Assembly (NCBI GenBank): GCA_947561585.1
Contig: CANNZV010002304.1
Location: 40,385-104,384 of the forward strand
From: Caprella mutica
Taxonomy: Eukaryota; Arthropoda; Malacostraca; Amphipoda; Caprellidae
Direction of reading: 5' to 3'
Length of the DNA: 64,000 bases
The first letter of the stretch is position 1. Every line of letters starts with the position of its first letter. Position numbers and translations under genes: made by a program. Shown here piece by piece: positions 45,221 through 57,989 of this stretch. The notes below the pieces were generated by a model that saw only the letters and a program-made list of their open reading frames with translations, was not told where the DNA came from and did no database searches.

Positions 45221-46197
45221 TCTTCTAAATGTTTGATGTTTTCATCAATCAACCCTTATCCTAATTAGGCAATTTAGTTAAATCAATATTTTCTGTGTTT
45301 AACTAGGAGATATAACTGAAGATAATTCGAAATCTCTTCTCATTTTAAATAATTAACAGGTGATGTTTTTACTTGAATATAACATCTTAATTTTCAAACT
45401 TCCAACTTCTTGGAAGTTATCTTGAATATAACATCTAAATTATCAAACTTCTTTCCAAACCGAAAAGTAAACAGTCTAGGAACAGTAAACTGGAACTATG
45501 TGTAATGTCGAACAAAAATTAAATAACACTCAAAAAGGAGCTTCAAAAGTGGTGCCCCAAACGAGTTTTAAAATTAATTCAATCATTCTAATATGTATAT
45601 TTTAATTATCGATTTTTATTCTTTCTTGATTTTTATTCTTTTATGTAAACTCCAATTAGAAATGAGTATGTTTGACAAATACTGCATTCAGAATTTGGTA
45701 ACCAAATTTGGTAATTTGGTAACCCAATCGTTATTTAAGAAATTACATTTTATGATAATTTTTTTATTAATAATGATAGAAATCAATAACTTTCAATAAA
45801 CTGAAGACCAGAGCACCTGAGATAACAATTATCGCAAATATAAATCTCGTAAAGAATAATAGAATACGTTTTATTTCTTATCTCAACATGTAATATTTTA
45901 TTAATAATTTAAGCTGTTTATATGTCAACTTCATGCAAAACACGCTTAATCTTAAGAAATATTTTGTAATATCACCATGAAAATGAGTCTATGTAATTCA
46001 AATATACCCTTAATGATAAGCCAGGAAAATATGATACGAATGCATGGTATAACTTAATATTCATTCGATATTCATATCCTTAACTGTTAGGGCAAATAAC
46101 TAAAGTATATACGTTAACATAATCTGAATAATAGTTAATATATATTTTGAATTCTTATTAAAGTTACAACAAATTTGAAGGTAAAGATGATATTCAT

Positions 46198-46205
46198 TAT
46201 ATAAG
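46198..46205 (+). promoter_or_regulatory. Candidate TATA box of F-box copy 2
   Basis: TATATAAG 188 bp upstream of the exon 1 ATG. It lies inside the 147-bp segment absent from the orphan fragment at 42 kb. Confidence 0.4.
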
Positions 46206-46385
46206 AAAATACAACACATTCATTGTTTGTATGTACATTATCACATCCGGTTTATCACTAGTGGTTCTACGACTTGGGTCTTCGACCACTCATTCGGTCA
46301 TTTACAGTGTACCTGCGGTGGTGAAAGGACGTCTGAACTCTAACTGTGTCACTGAAGATAAACTATACTTAGTTTATAATAAATA

Positions 46386-49113
46386 ATGACTTCTGATATT
46401 AAAATGGTGAGTAGTAAATGAAATTTTTTTGAAAATATTCTCAATCAACAAGATATCCAGAGTTATCCTGTTTTAAAAATAAAAAAGTTCGCAGAACCGA
46501 TTCTTGGATTACATTTTTGAGTGAAACACACATAGTCTTCTGGATAAAAAAATCAAAACGTTCAATGAACGAACAGTTAATATGTACTAAATTTCTTATG
46601 ACTGCTCAGTTTGCATGCATCTTTTGTTCTCGGAGGGCATTTTAAACGCGTGTTTACACTGAGCGGTAAAATCGTTCTGAGCAATTATCAATAAGTTGAT
46701 AGTAAATATTGTACCGGGATAACTTTTTTGTCATTATCTTTAACTGTTTTGTATAGAGTTATGTAGTTATTAATCGTGATTTAACCTTTTTGAGTTTACT
46801 GGTACACATTCATTACGTAATATGTGTTAAATATAAGTTAAATGAACAGTGATTCTACACGTTAACAGTATAGGATTATTTAAGTGATTATAGAATGAAC
46901 AAATAATACATATATTATCTACGGCTATCTGCAGAATACTAACACTATTTTGCTGAAACAAGGGGTATAACGGGGGGTAGAAATACCAGTTGGTCAAATT
47001 ACCGGTCATGAAAAATAGTAATTAACCCAATTTTCTGCAACTCTAAAATGATTGATCTTAGTGACCTACACTTTAGTTCTACAATATTATGTAATAAACT
47101 AATTCTTATCCCTCAACATCAATACCCATCTCTATAACTGAACAGGAAATATTATCAATTCGATTTATTACAACAATTAATCTAGTTTAATAATCCTTTC
47201 TCTTCTGCAGGCTAGTTCATTTGATTCTCTGCCAAATGAAATGATTCTCCAGATCTTCAGCCACTTGTATGGATTCGAAGATAGATCTGTTTTATCTCAA
47301 GTTTCGAAACGCTTCAAAAATATCAGTCAGGTCAAAACATGGAGGAGAAAGATCAACATCACGGTAAGTCTCAAATATTGACTATATAAGTGTTATCCAG
47401 CACTTTAATAGTATAATCAGAAAAGAATATCCCTGCCTTTCAACAATTACTTTTTGTTAAAGCTCCCTTCATTCTAAATTAAAAAATTTTGAGAAATACT
47501 TTAAATTGATAAATAATGACAGTTACAGAAAAGAAATTGACCAATAATTAGCTTCGTATTTAATCATATAAGAAATTTTAGCACTCATCCTGCACTGTCC
47601 CACTTTCTATTGGAGTAAATAGAGCAATGGAACGATACTATATCTATCAATGTGAATACAAAATGAATTAAATTATGAAATAATTTTTTTATTAATTCAT
47701 CAATTTACCTTAGTTAATTACTTGTAAAACAAATGGATTTGTGTTGAATATACATATTGATATGACTGAAAAGATTTATACTCAACGGGATTCACATAAT
47801 TTCTAGAGGGTGAAATGTTTTAATTAAACATTTTAAAATCTATTTTAACTGAAATGCTCTTAGAATTCATTCAACTTTTAATGTATACAATAACAAATTA
47901 GTGGGTATTCATCATATAAGCGTAATTTAGAATAGGGTTGGAGTGATGAAACTGATTGCACATTCTTGAAAAAAATATTAGTCACAACATAATTTGATTT
48001 TTTCAAATACTATTGAATACATTACATTTACAAAATAAAATTCTAATTCCAAAGTATTAATATCATTTGTGAACTTTCAAATGTAATTATATATTATTTA
48101 GTTTAATCTATATTTTTTCATTGCAGTTGGACGATATTGAAGAGCATCAATTGTATCAATTTGAAAATAATACACTCTGGAATGAAGTCAAAATGTCTAT
48201 GAATTTGGAATCTCTCAACATAGATGATTGGTACTGTTCCAGCCTAGTGGACAGAAAAGTTAATCTAGATTTTGAAAATAAACTTCCCGAAATGCTCTGT
48301 AGCATTTTCAAGAAATGTCAAAAGCTGAATGAAGTTGAATTCGAAATCTATAAGGAAGAGAAGCTAACATTTTCGACCATGGGTGGATCGTTGTTCATAG
48401 AGAATACTGAAATATCCCACAATTTTGATCGTATGGTCAACAATTTGCCTGCAAAATTTAAATCTATAGCTCACTTTGGTCCGCAAACTCAGCTTCTACC
48501 TTGTCTTGATCGTTCTAGTGGTGTATTAGAAGATCTGCAATGTTCAGACCTCACTTTGAATCCAGAACTTTCTTCAATAGTCACGAGGTGCAAGAATCTA
48601 TATTACCTTGAAATTATCGAATCATTCAACGTCGAATCGGAGATGAAATTTTCAGATCTTCCGAAATTACATCTTCAACACTTAGTGTTAGCACCAGGTT
48701 ATGCGATGCCAAATCTATTTTCAAATCATCCTAAACTACTGGATATGTTCATGACAGATTCTTTAATGAGTCTGTGTATCAGTGATCACGTTTTGGCTGG
48801 TTTCGAAAAATTAGTTCTAAAAAATTGCAAAAATCTTAAATCACTTAAAATCGTAATGGGAAGTGAACCCTTATATCTTTCTGATGATGAATCAATCAAG
48901 TTTTACAAGAATATCTTGATTCTTTTCAAACAATCAACCACGTTGACTCGTGTAGAAATAGAAAATATAAGAGAAAGTTTCAGTGTTACATTTAAAGAGG
49001 AATTACTTCCGCTAGTCCAACAAAATAAGTTTCAACAAAAGTCCTATCATACTAATTCACTTTGGATATCGAATCAGAAAATCGAAAACCTGAAAATATT
49101 TCTTAGTGTTTGA
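46386..49113 (+). CDS. F-box protein, copy 2 (three exons, intact)
   Basis: Coding exons are 46386-46406 (MTSDIKM), 47211-47363 and 48127-49113, all in phase 0 with GT-AG introns, giving 386 residues. The F-box occupies about residues 9-55. The remainder is leucine-rich with LRR-like segments and no recognisable substrate-binding domain. By hand count, exon 3 differs from copy 1 at about 13 of 987 bases, seven synonymous and six amino-acid changing, which suggests some constraint. F-box residues RRFKSL of copy 1 read KRFKNI here. This is the only copy in the window that has both ATGs and an uninterrupted frame. Expected role: Skp1-binding substrate adaptor of an SCF ubiquitin ligase, in cytosol or nucleus. 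Confidence 0.88.
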
Positions 49114-49538
49114 CATGTGGATTTATTGCACCTGCTCAATCAATGTCACGAGCTAATTGTGAATCGACAATATGGCCATCTATTATGAAATAACTGCCGA
49201 TTAAATTAGTTATTATGTTTTTGTTTATTGAGTTTCATGTTAGGTGTAGATTGTGCTACTTTTTTCAAATATTGTGTTATTTTTTCATCAATGGTGTATG
49301 ACAGTGTCTGATGTCCTGGAATTAGGGTGCATTGTTTATAACTATTTGCTATCTTGTCTGCCTAAAAAGTTTCTATGATTGAAACTTCCTATGGTGTTGG
49401 GTTTTAATACATAGGATTGGTTTGTAGAAAATTGTGTTTCTAAATATTTTCACTATTTGTATTCTAGGTATCTGAATCATTTTATTATGATTATTTTTCA
49501 ACAAACTGTAGGAATGTACTTATAATCTATTTCATCCA

Positions 49539-49544
49539 AATAAA
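49539..49544 (+). other. Poly(A) signal of F-box copy 2
   Basis: AATAAA about 425 nt after the stop, conserved across copies. Confidence 0.55.
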
Positions 49545-50415
49545 TTATTGTTATATGAATTGTTCTATTATTGATTATTCACACATAAATATGTTTCATT
49601 GATTGTTTTCATTTTTACAGTTGATTATTGCCTTATAAAGTTACTGAAATATGAAAGGGACATTAAAATAATGAAAATTTATCTCAAACTTGAATTTTGA
49701 CAGCTATAAATAATTTTATCAAATATTAGTGTCAAATCAGTTATCTTACATTATACATATCGAAATACGTGTTAAAATATATAATTTAATTGAGAATGTG
49801 TTAACTCAAAATAATTGTTACCTTAGCTAAAACAATGTATTTACTTCATTTAAATACAGTCGTGTTTACAAGAGGCAGATACCCCTTCATTGATGTCTGA
49901 AATTTTTAAAGACAAATCTACAGTTTACTAATAGATCTTTGAATTAATAATAATTTTTCAGATTAATAATTGATCCAGGAATTAATAATCAATCTAGGGT
50001 TTAATTCTCTGACTTGAAGAAATTTCAGTTATTAACTTATTTGGTAATTTTCAATTGCTTTGAACATTCTTACACTGTGTTCCATTTGCTTCATAATCAA
50101 TTATATAAGAAATATACCCACTCACCCATCACTGTCCGACTTTCTGAGGTTGAATAGAATAAAAAGTGTCTAGAATGAACTTTATATCTTATTTTCGATA
50201 ATTTAAGGGTAATTAGGCATTTACATACTTTTTGTTACCCGAATATTTTTTCTAGGGTAATAATATTTAGGTAACGTTATATGTTGTCGTTTTTGACAGT
50301 CTTAAAGCTTTGTAGGACTTTGTTGTTGTTTTGAATTTTTCGACAAATAATCATACTTTTTCTTTGGTTGAACTTAGGAGCGTAGAATATTTTTTCAAGA
50401 ATAACTCAAATTATA

Positions 50416-50650
50416 CAAGGTGGCGCATAAGTAACGCACCCTTAAAAAAACTATGAAAGGTATTGCGATGGGAATAATTGCTAAAGATAGAAGAACTCTA
50501 AAAGTTTATTCACATTTCGTATCCTGTCTGCAGATACCTAGTGTATATTGCGGGTATAAATCTATAAATTTTACCTTCAAAATGGTGCGCTACACGAAAT
50601 AACAACGAGCAAAAATTGTTGAACTCTACCTTTCGTGTAATAGTTTAATC
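50416..50650 (+). mobile_element. Mariner 5' fragment, junction of units 2 and 3
   Basis: Starts CAAGGTGGCGCATAAG after TA and ends near TAGTTTAATCATAAAG. Same breakpoint as the fragments at 20919, 56213 and 62012. Confidence 0.9.
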
Positions 50651-52001
50651 ATAAAGAATTCATATATCTTATTATTATTTATTAATACCAATTAATTATT
50701 GTCTTTTATTTGTAGTCTTTCTCTCGATAACCAATTTCACAAATGGCATACGTTTATCTTGTTTCGCTGAAAGTAAATCATTTCCCTAGCTGTGTCGTCT
50801 CGTTTTCTATATGAAAGAAAATTTTGTCGGCATATTGCAACAGAGACTACGCCAATCTGTTTTCATACCTAACTTAATAATTTGAATAAATTCCCTTTTA
50901 ATTCAATTAACTTCAAATTATTTGATTAATACATTGATATTAATTTTATTCGTGTGATAATTAGTTATATTGAATAAGGAAACAAATGATAATTGCCTGA
51001 AATTTTCTCTTGTTGGAAAAGAGTTTGATGATTAAATGTTTGATGTTTTCATCAATCAACCCTTATCCTAATTAGGCAATTTAGTTAAATCAATATTTTC
51101 TATGTTTTACTTGGAGATATAACTGAAGATAATTTGAAATCTCTTCTCATTTTAAATAATTAACAGGTGATGTGTTTACTTGAATATAACATCTTAATTT
51201 TCAAACTTCCAACTTGTTGAAAGTTATCTTGAATATAACATCTGAATTATCAAACTTCTTTCCAACCGAAAAGTAAACAGTCTAGGAATAGTAAACTGGA
51301 ACTATGTGTAATGTCGAACAAAAATTAAATAATACTCAAAAAGAAGCTTCAAAAGTGGTGCCCCAAACGAGTTTTAAAATTAATTCAATCATTCTAATAT
51401 GTATATTTTAATTATCGATTTTTTTTCTTTCTTGATTTTTATTCTTTTATGTTAACTCCAATTAGAAATGAGTATGTTTGACCATTACTGCATTCAGAAT
51501 TTGGTAACCAAATTTGGTAATTTGGTAACCCAATCGTTATTTAAGAAATTACATTTTGTGATAAATTTTCATTAATAATGATAGAAATCAATAACTTTCA
51601 ATAAACTGAAGACCAGAGCACCTGAGATAACAATTATCGCAAATATAAACCTCGTAAAGAATAATAGAATACGTTTTATTTCTTATCTCAACATGTAATA
51701 TTTTATTAATAATTTAAGCTGTTTATATGTCAACTTCATGCAAAACACGCTTAATCTTGAGAAATATTTTGTAATATCACCATGAAAATGAGTCTATGTA
51801 ATTCAAATATACCCTTAATGATAAGCCAGGAAAATATGATACGAATGCATGGTATAACTTAATATTCATTCGATATTCATATCTCAACTGTTAGGGCAAA
51901 TAACTAAAGTATATACGTTAACATAATCAGAATAATAGTTAATATATATTTTGAATTCTTATTAAAGTTGCAACAAACTTGAAGGTAAAGATGATATTCA
52001 T

Positions 52002-52009
52002 TATATAAG
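52002..52009 (+). promoter_or_regulatory. Candidate TATA box of F-box copy 3
   Basis: TATATAAG at the conserved position 191 bp before the exon 1 ATG. Confidence 0.4.
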
Positions 52010-52192
52010 AAAATACACCACATTCATTGTTTGTATGTACATTATCACATCCGGTTTGTCACTAGTGGTTCTACGACTTAATGGGTCTTCGACCACTCAT
52101 TCGGTCATTTACAGTGTACCTGCGGTGGTGAAAGGACTTCTGAACTCTAACTGTGTCACTGAAGATAAACTATACTTAGTTTATAATAAATA

Positions 52193-54909
52193 ATGACTTC
52201 TGATATTAAAATGGTGAGTAGTAAATGAAAATATTCTCAATCAACAAGATATCCAGAGTTATCCTGTTTTAAAAATATAAAAGTTCGCAGAACCGATTCT
52301 TGGATTACATTTTTGAGTGAAATACACATAGTCTTCTGGATAAAAAAATCAAAACGTTCAATGAACGAACAGTTAATAGTTTTAAATTTCTTATGACTGC
52401 TCAGTATGCATGCAACCTTTGTTTTCGGAGGGCATTTTGAACGCGTGTTTACACTGAGCAGTAAAATCGTTCTGAGCAATTATCAATAAGTTGATAGTAA
52501 ATATTGTACCGGGATAACTTTTTTGTCATTATCTTTAACTGTTTTGTATAGAGTTATGTAGTTATTAATCGTGATTTAACCTTTTTGAGTTTACTGGTAC
52601 ACATTCATTACGTAATATGTGTTAAATATAAGTTAAATGAACAGTGATTCTACACGTTAACAGTATAGGATTATTTAAGTGATTATAGAATGAACAAATA
52701 ATACATATATTATCTACGGCTATCTACAGAATACTAACACTATTTTGCTGAAACAAGGGGTATAACGGGGGGTAGAAATACCAGTTGGTCAAATTACCGG
52801 TCATGAAAAATAGTAATTAACCCAATTTTCTGCAACTCTAAAATGATTGATCTTAGTGACCTACACTTTAGTTCTACAATATTATGTAATAAACTAATTC
52901 TTATCCCTCAACATCAATACCCATCTCTATAACTGAACAGGAAATATTATCAATTCGATTTATTACAACAATTAATCTAGTTAAATAATCCTTTCTCTTC
53001 TGCAGGCTAGTTCATTTGATTCTCTGCCAAATGAAATGATTCTCCAGATCTTCAGCCACTTGTATGGATTCGAAGATAGATCTGTTTTATCTCAAGTTTC
53101 GAGACGCTTCAAAAATCTCAGTCAGGTCAAAACATGGAGGAGAAAGATCAACATCACGGTAAGTCTCAAATATTGACTATATAAGTGTTATCCAGCACTT
53201 TAATAGTATAATCAGAAAAGAATATCCCTGCCTTTCAACAATTACTTTTTGTTAAAGCTCCCTTCATTCTAAATTAAAAATTTTCGAGAAATACTTTAAA
53301 TTGATAAATAATGACAGTTACAGAAAAGAAATTGACCAATAATTAGCTTCGTATTTAATCATATAAGAAATTTTAGCACTCATCCTGCACTGTCCCACAT
53401 TCTATTGGAGTAAATAGAGCAATGGAACGATACTATATCTATCAATGTGAATACAAAATGAATTAAATTATGAAATAATTTTTTTATTAATTCATCAATT
53501 TACCTTAGTTAATTACTTGTAAAACAAATGGATTTGTGTTGAATATACATATTGATATGACTGAAAAGATTTATACTCAACGGGATTCACATAATTTCAA
53601 GAGGGTGAAATGTTTTAATTAAACATTTTAAAATCTATTTTAACTGAAATGCTCTTAGAATTCATTCAACTTTTAATGTATACAATAACAAATTAGTGGG
53701 TATTCATCATATAAGCGTAATTTAGAATAGGGTTGGAGTGATGAAACTGATTGCACATTCTTGAAAAAAATATTAGTCACAACATAATTTGATTTTTTCA
53801 AATACTATTGAATACATTACATTTACAAAATAAAATTCTAATTCCAAAGTATTAATATCATTTGTGAACTTTCAAATGTAATTATATATTATTTAGTTTA
53901 ATCTATATTTTTTCATTGCAGTTGGACGATATTGAAGAGCATCAATTGTATCAATTTGAAAATAATACACTCTGGAATGAAGTCAAAATGTCTATGAATT
54001 TGGAATCTCTCAACATAGATGATTGGTACTGTTCCAGCCTAGTGGACAGAAAAGTTAATCTAGATTTTGAAAATAAACTTCCCGAAATGCTCTGTAGCAT
54101 TTTCAAGAAATGTCAAAAGCTGAATGAAGTTGAATTCGAAATCTATAAGGAAGAGAAGCTAACATTTTCGACCATGGGTGGATCGTTGTTCATAGAGAAT
54201 ACTGAAATATCCCACAATTTTGATCGTATGGTCAACAATTTACCTGCAAAATTTAAATCTATAGCTCACTTTGGTCCGCAAACTCAGCTTCTAACTTGTC
54301 TTGGATCGATCTAGTGGTGTATTAGAAGATCTGCAATGTTCAGACCTCACTTTGAATCCAGAACTTTCTTCAATAGTCACGAGGTGCAAGAATCTATATT
54401 ACCTTGAAATTATCGAATCATTCAACGTCGAATCGGAGATGAAATTTTCAGATCTTCCGAAATTACATCTTCAACACTTAGTGTTAGCACCAGGTTATGC
54501 GATGCCAAATCTATTTTCAAATCATCCTAAACTACTGGATATGTTCATGACAGATTCTTTAATGAGTCTGTGTATCAGTGATCACGTTTTGGCTGGTTTC
54601 GAAAAATTAGTTCTAAAAAATTGCAAAAATCTTAAATCACTTAAAATCGTAATGGGAAGTGAACCCTTATATCTTTCTGATGATGAATCAATCAAGTTTT
54701 ACAAGAATATCTTGATTCTTTTCAAACAATCAACCACGTTGACTCGTGTAGAAATAGAAAATATAAGAGAAAGTTTCAGTGTTACATTTAAAGAGGAATT
54801 ACTTACGCTAGTCCAACAAAATAAGTTTCAACAAAAGTCCTATCATACTAATTCACTTTGGATATCGAATCAGAAAATCGAAAACCTGAAAATATTTCTC
54901 AGTGTTTGA
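52193..54909 (+). pseudogene. F-box protein, copy 3 (one-base insertion)
   Basis: Exons are 52193-52213, 53006-53158 and 53922-54909. One extra G in CTTGGATCG at about 54303-54304 (CTTGATCG in other copies) shifts the frame. The shifted frame reads TCLGSI and stops about 190 residues into the protein. Everything else, including splice sites, F-box and the distal frame from 54304, is intact. A truncated F-box-only protein is possible. A single-base assembly error in an almost identical tandem array is a real alternative and would make this copy functional. Confidence 0.8.
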
Positions 54910-55335
54910 CATGTGGATTCATTGCACCTGCTCAATCAATGTCACGAGCTACTTGTGAATCGACATTATGGCCATCTATTATGAAATAACTGCCGATTAA
55001 ATTAGTTATTATGTTTTTGTTTATTGAGTTTCATGTTAGGTGTAGATTGTGCTACTTTTTTCAAATATTGTGTTATTTTTTCATCAATGGTGTATGACAG
55101 TGTCTGATGTCCTGGAATTAGGGTGCATTGTTTATAACTATTTGCTATCTTGTCTGCCTAAAAAGTTTCTATGATTGAAACTTCCTATGGTGTTGGGTTT
55201 TAATACATAGGATTGGTTTGTTAGAAAATTGTGTTTCTAAATATTTTCACTATTTGTATTCTAGGTATCTGAATCATTTTATTATGATTATTTTTCAACA
55301 AACTGTAGGAATGTACTTATAATCTATTTCATCCA

Positions 55336-55341
55336 AATAAA
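55336..55341 (+). other. Poly(A) signal of F-box copy 3
   Basis: AATAAA at the conserved position after the stop. Confidence 0.5.
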
Positions 55342-56212
55342 TTATTGTTATATGAATTGTTCTATTATTTATTATTCACACATAAATATGTTTCATTGAT
55401 TGTTATCATTTTTACAGTTGATTATTGCCTTATAAAGTTACTGAAATATGAAAGGGACATTAAAATAATGAAAATTTATCTCAAACTTGAATTTTGACAG
55501 CTATAAATAATTTTATCAAATATTAGTGTCAAATCAGTTATCTTACATTATACATATCGAAATACGTGTTAAAATATATAATTTAATTGAGAATGTGTTA
55601 ACTCAAAATAATTGTTACCTTAGCTAAAACAATGTATTTACTTCATTTAAATACAGTCGTGTTTACAAGAGGCAGATACCCCTTCATTGATGTCTGAAAT
55701 TTTTAAAGACAAATCTACAGTTTACTAATAGATCTTTGAATTAATAATAATTTTTCAGATTAATAATTAATCCAGGAATTAATAATCAATCTAGGGTTTA
55801 ATTCTCTGACTTGAAGAAATTTCAGTTATTAACTTATTTGGTAATTTTCAATTGCTTTGAACATTCTTACACTGTGTTCCATTTGCTTCATAATCAATTA
55901 TATAAGAAATATACCCACTCACCCATCACTGTCCGACTTTCTGAGGTTGAATAGAATAAAAAGTGTCTAGAATGAACTTTATATCTTATTTTCGATAATT
56001 TAAGGGTAATTAGGCATTTACATACTTTTTGTTACCCGAATATTTTTTCTAGGGTAATAATATTTAGGTAACGTTATATGTTGTCGTTTTTGACAGTCTT
56101 AAAGCTTTGTAGGACTTTGTTGTTGTTTTGAATTTTTCGACAAATAATCATACTTTTTCTTTGGTTGAACTTAGGAGCGTAGAATATTTTTTCAAGAATA
56201 ACTCAAATTATA

Positions 56213-56447
56213 CAGGGTGGCGCATAAGTAACGCACCCTTAAAAAAACTATGAAAGGTATTGCGATAGGAATAATTGCTAAAGATAGAAGAACTCTAAAA
56301 GTTTATTCACATTTCGTATCCTGTCTGCAGATACCCAGTGTATATTGCGGGTATAAATCTATAAATTTTACCTTCAAAATGGTGCGCTACACGAAATAAC
56401 AACGAGCAAAAATTGTTGAACTCTACCTTTCGTGTAATAGTTTAATC
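56213..56447 (+). mobile_element. Mariner 5' fragment, junction of units 3 and 4
   Basis: Starts CAGGGTGGCGCATAAG after TA; same internal breakpoint and same early stop as the sister fragments. Confidence 0.9.
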
Positions 56448-57798
56448 ATAAAGAATTCATATATCTTATTATTATTTATTAATACCAATTAATTATTGTC
56501 TTTTATTTGTAGTCTTTCTCTCGATAACCAATTTCACAAATGGCATACGTTTATCTTGTTTCGCTGAAAGTAAATCATTTCCCTAGCTGTGTCGTCTCGT
56601 TTTCTATATGAAAGAAAATTTTGTCGGCATATTGCAACAGAGACTACGCCAATCTGTTTTCATACCTAACTTAATAATTTGAATAAATTCCCTTTTAATT
56701 CAATTAACTTCAAATTATTTGATTAATACATTGATATTAATTTTATTCGTGTGATAATTAGTTATATTGAATAAGGAAACAAATGATAATTGCCTGAAAT
56801 TTTCTCTTGTTGGAAAAGAGTTTGATGATTAAATGTTTGATGTTTTCATCAATCAACCCTTATCCTAATTAGGCAATTTAGTTAAATCAATATTTTCTAT
56901 GTTTTACTTGGAGATATAACTGAAGATAATTTGAAATCTCTTCTCATTTTAAATAATTAACAGGTGATGTGTTTACTTGAATATAACATCTTAATTTTCA
57001 AACTTCCAACTTGTTGAAAGTTATCTTGAATATAACATCTGAATTATCAAACTTCTTTCCAACCGAAAAGTAAACAGTCTAGGAATAGTAAACTGGAACT
57101 ATGTGTAATGTCGAACAAAAATTAAATAATACTCAAAAAGAAGCTTCAAAAGTGGTGCCCCAAACGAGTTTTAAAATTAATTCAATCATTCTAATATGTA
57201 TATTTTAATTATCGATTTTTTTTCTTTCTTGATTTTTATTCTTTTATGTTAACTCCAATTAGAAATGAGTATGTTTGACCATTACTGCATTCAGAATTTG
57301 GTAACCAAATTTGGTAATTTGGTAACCCAATCGTTATTTAAGAAATTACATTTTGTGATAAATTTTCATTAATAATGATAGAAATCAATAACTTTCAATA
57401 AACTGAAGACCAGAGCACCTGAGATAACAATTATCGCAAATATAAACCTCGTAAAGAATAATAGAATACGTTTTATTTCTTATCTCAACATGTAATATTT
57501 TATTAATAATTTAAGCTGTTTATATGTCAACTTCATGCAAAACACGCTTAATCTTGAGAAATATTTTGTAATATCACCATGAAAATGAGTCTATGTAATT
57601 CAAATATACCCTTAATGATAAGCCAGGAAAATATGATACGAATGCATGGTATAACTTAATATTCATTCGATATTCATATCTCAACTGTTAGGGCAAATAA
57701 CTAAAGTATATACGTTAACATAATCAGAATAATAGTTAATATATATTTTGAATTCTTATTAAAGTTGCAACAAATTTGAAGGTAAAGATGATATTCAT

Positions 57799-57806
57799 TA
57801 TATAAG
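57799..57806 (+). promoter_or_regulatory. Candidate TATA box of F-box copy 4
   Basis: TATATAAG at the conserved position 191 bp before the exon 1 ATG. Confidence 0.4.
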
Positions 57807-57989
57807 AAAATACACCACATTCATTGTTTGTATGTACATTATCACATCCGGTTTGTCACTAGTGGTTCTACGACTTAATGGGTCTTCGACCACTCATTCG
57901 GTCATTTACAGTGTACCTGCGGTGGTGAAAGGACGTCTGAACTCTAACTGTGTCACTGAAGATAAACTATACTTAGTTTATAATAAATA

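Larger units (their letters stand above)
45226..50415 (+). repeat. F-box repeat unit 2 (left-truncated)
   Basis: Homology with unit 1 starts at AAATGTTTGATGTTTTCATC (unit 1: about 21470), so the mariner fragment and ~320 bp present in units 1 and 3-5 are missing. It continues to the next mariner fragment at 50416. Confidence 0.9.
50416..56212 (+). repeat. F-box repeat unit 3 (~5.8 kb)
   Basis: Head-to-tail with units 2 and 4, and near-identical to unit 4 in its 5' half (shared CTTAATGGGTC insertion near the leader and shared TATGCATGCAACCTTTG in intron 1). Confidence 0.93.

Noticed and set aside
52237..52479. An 80-codon minus-strand frame repeated at 58034-58276
   Set aside because: Lies in intron 1 of F-box copies 3 and 4, is broken in copies 1 and 2, and has no family resemblance; conservation is explained by recent duplication.
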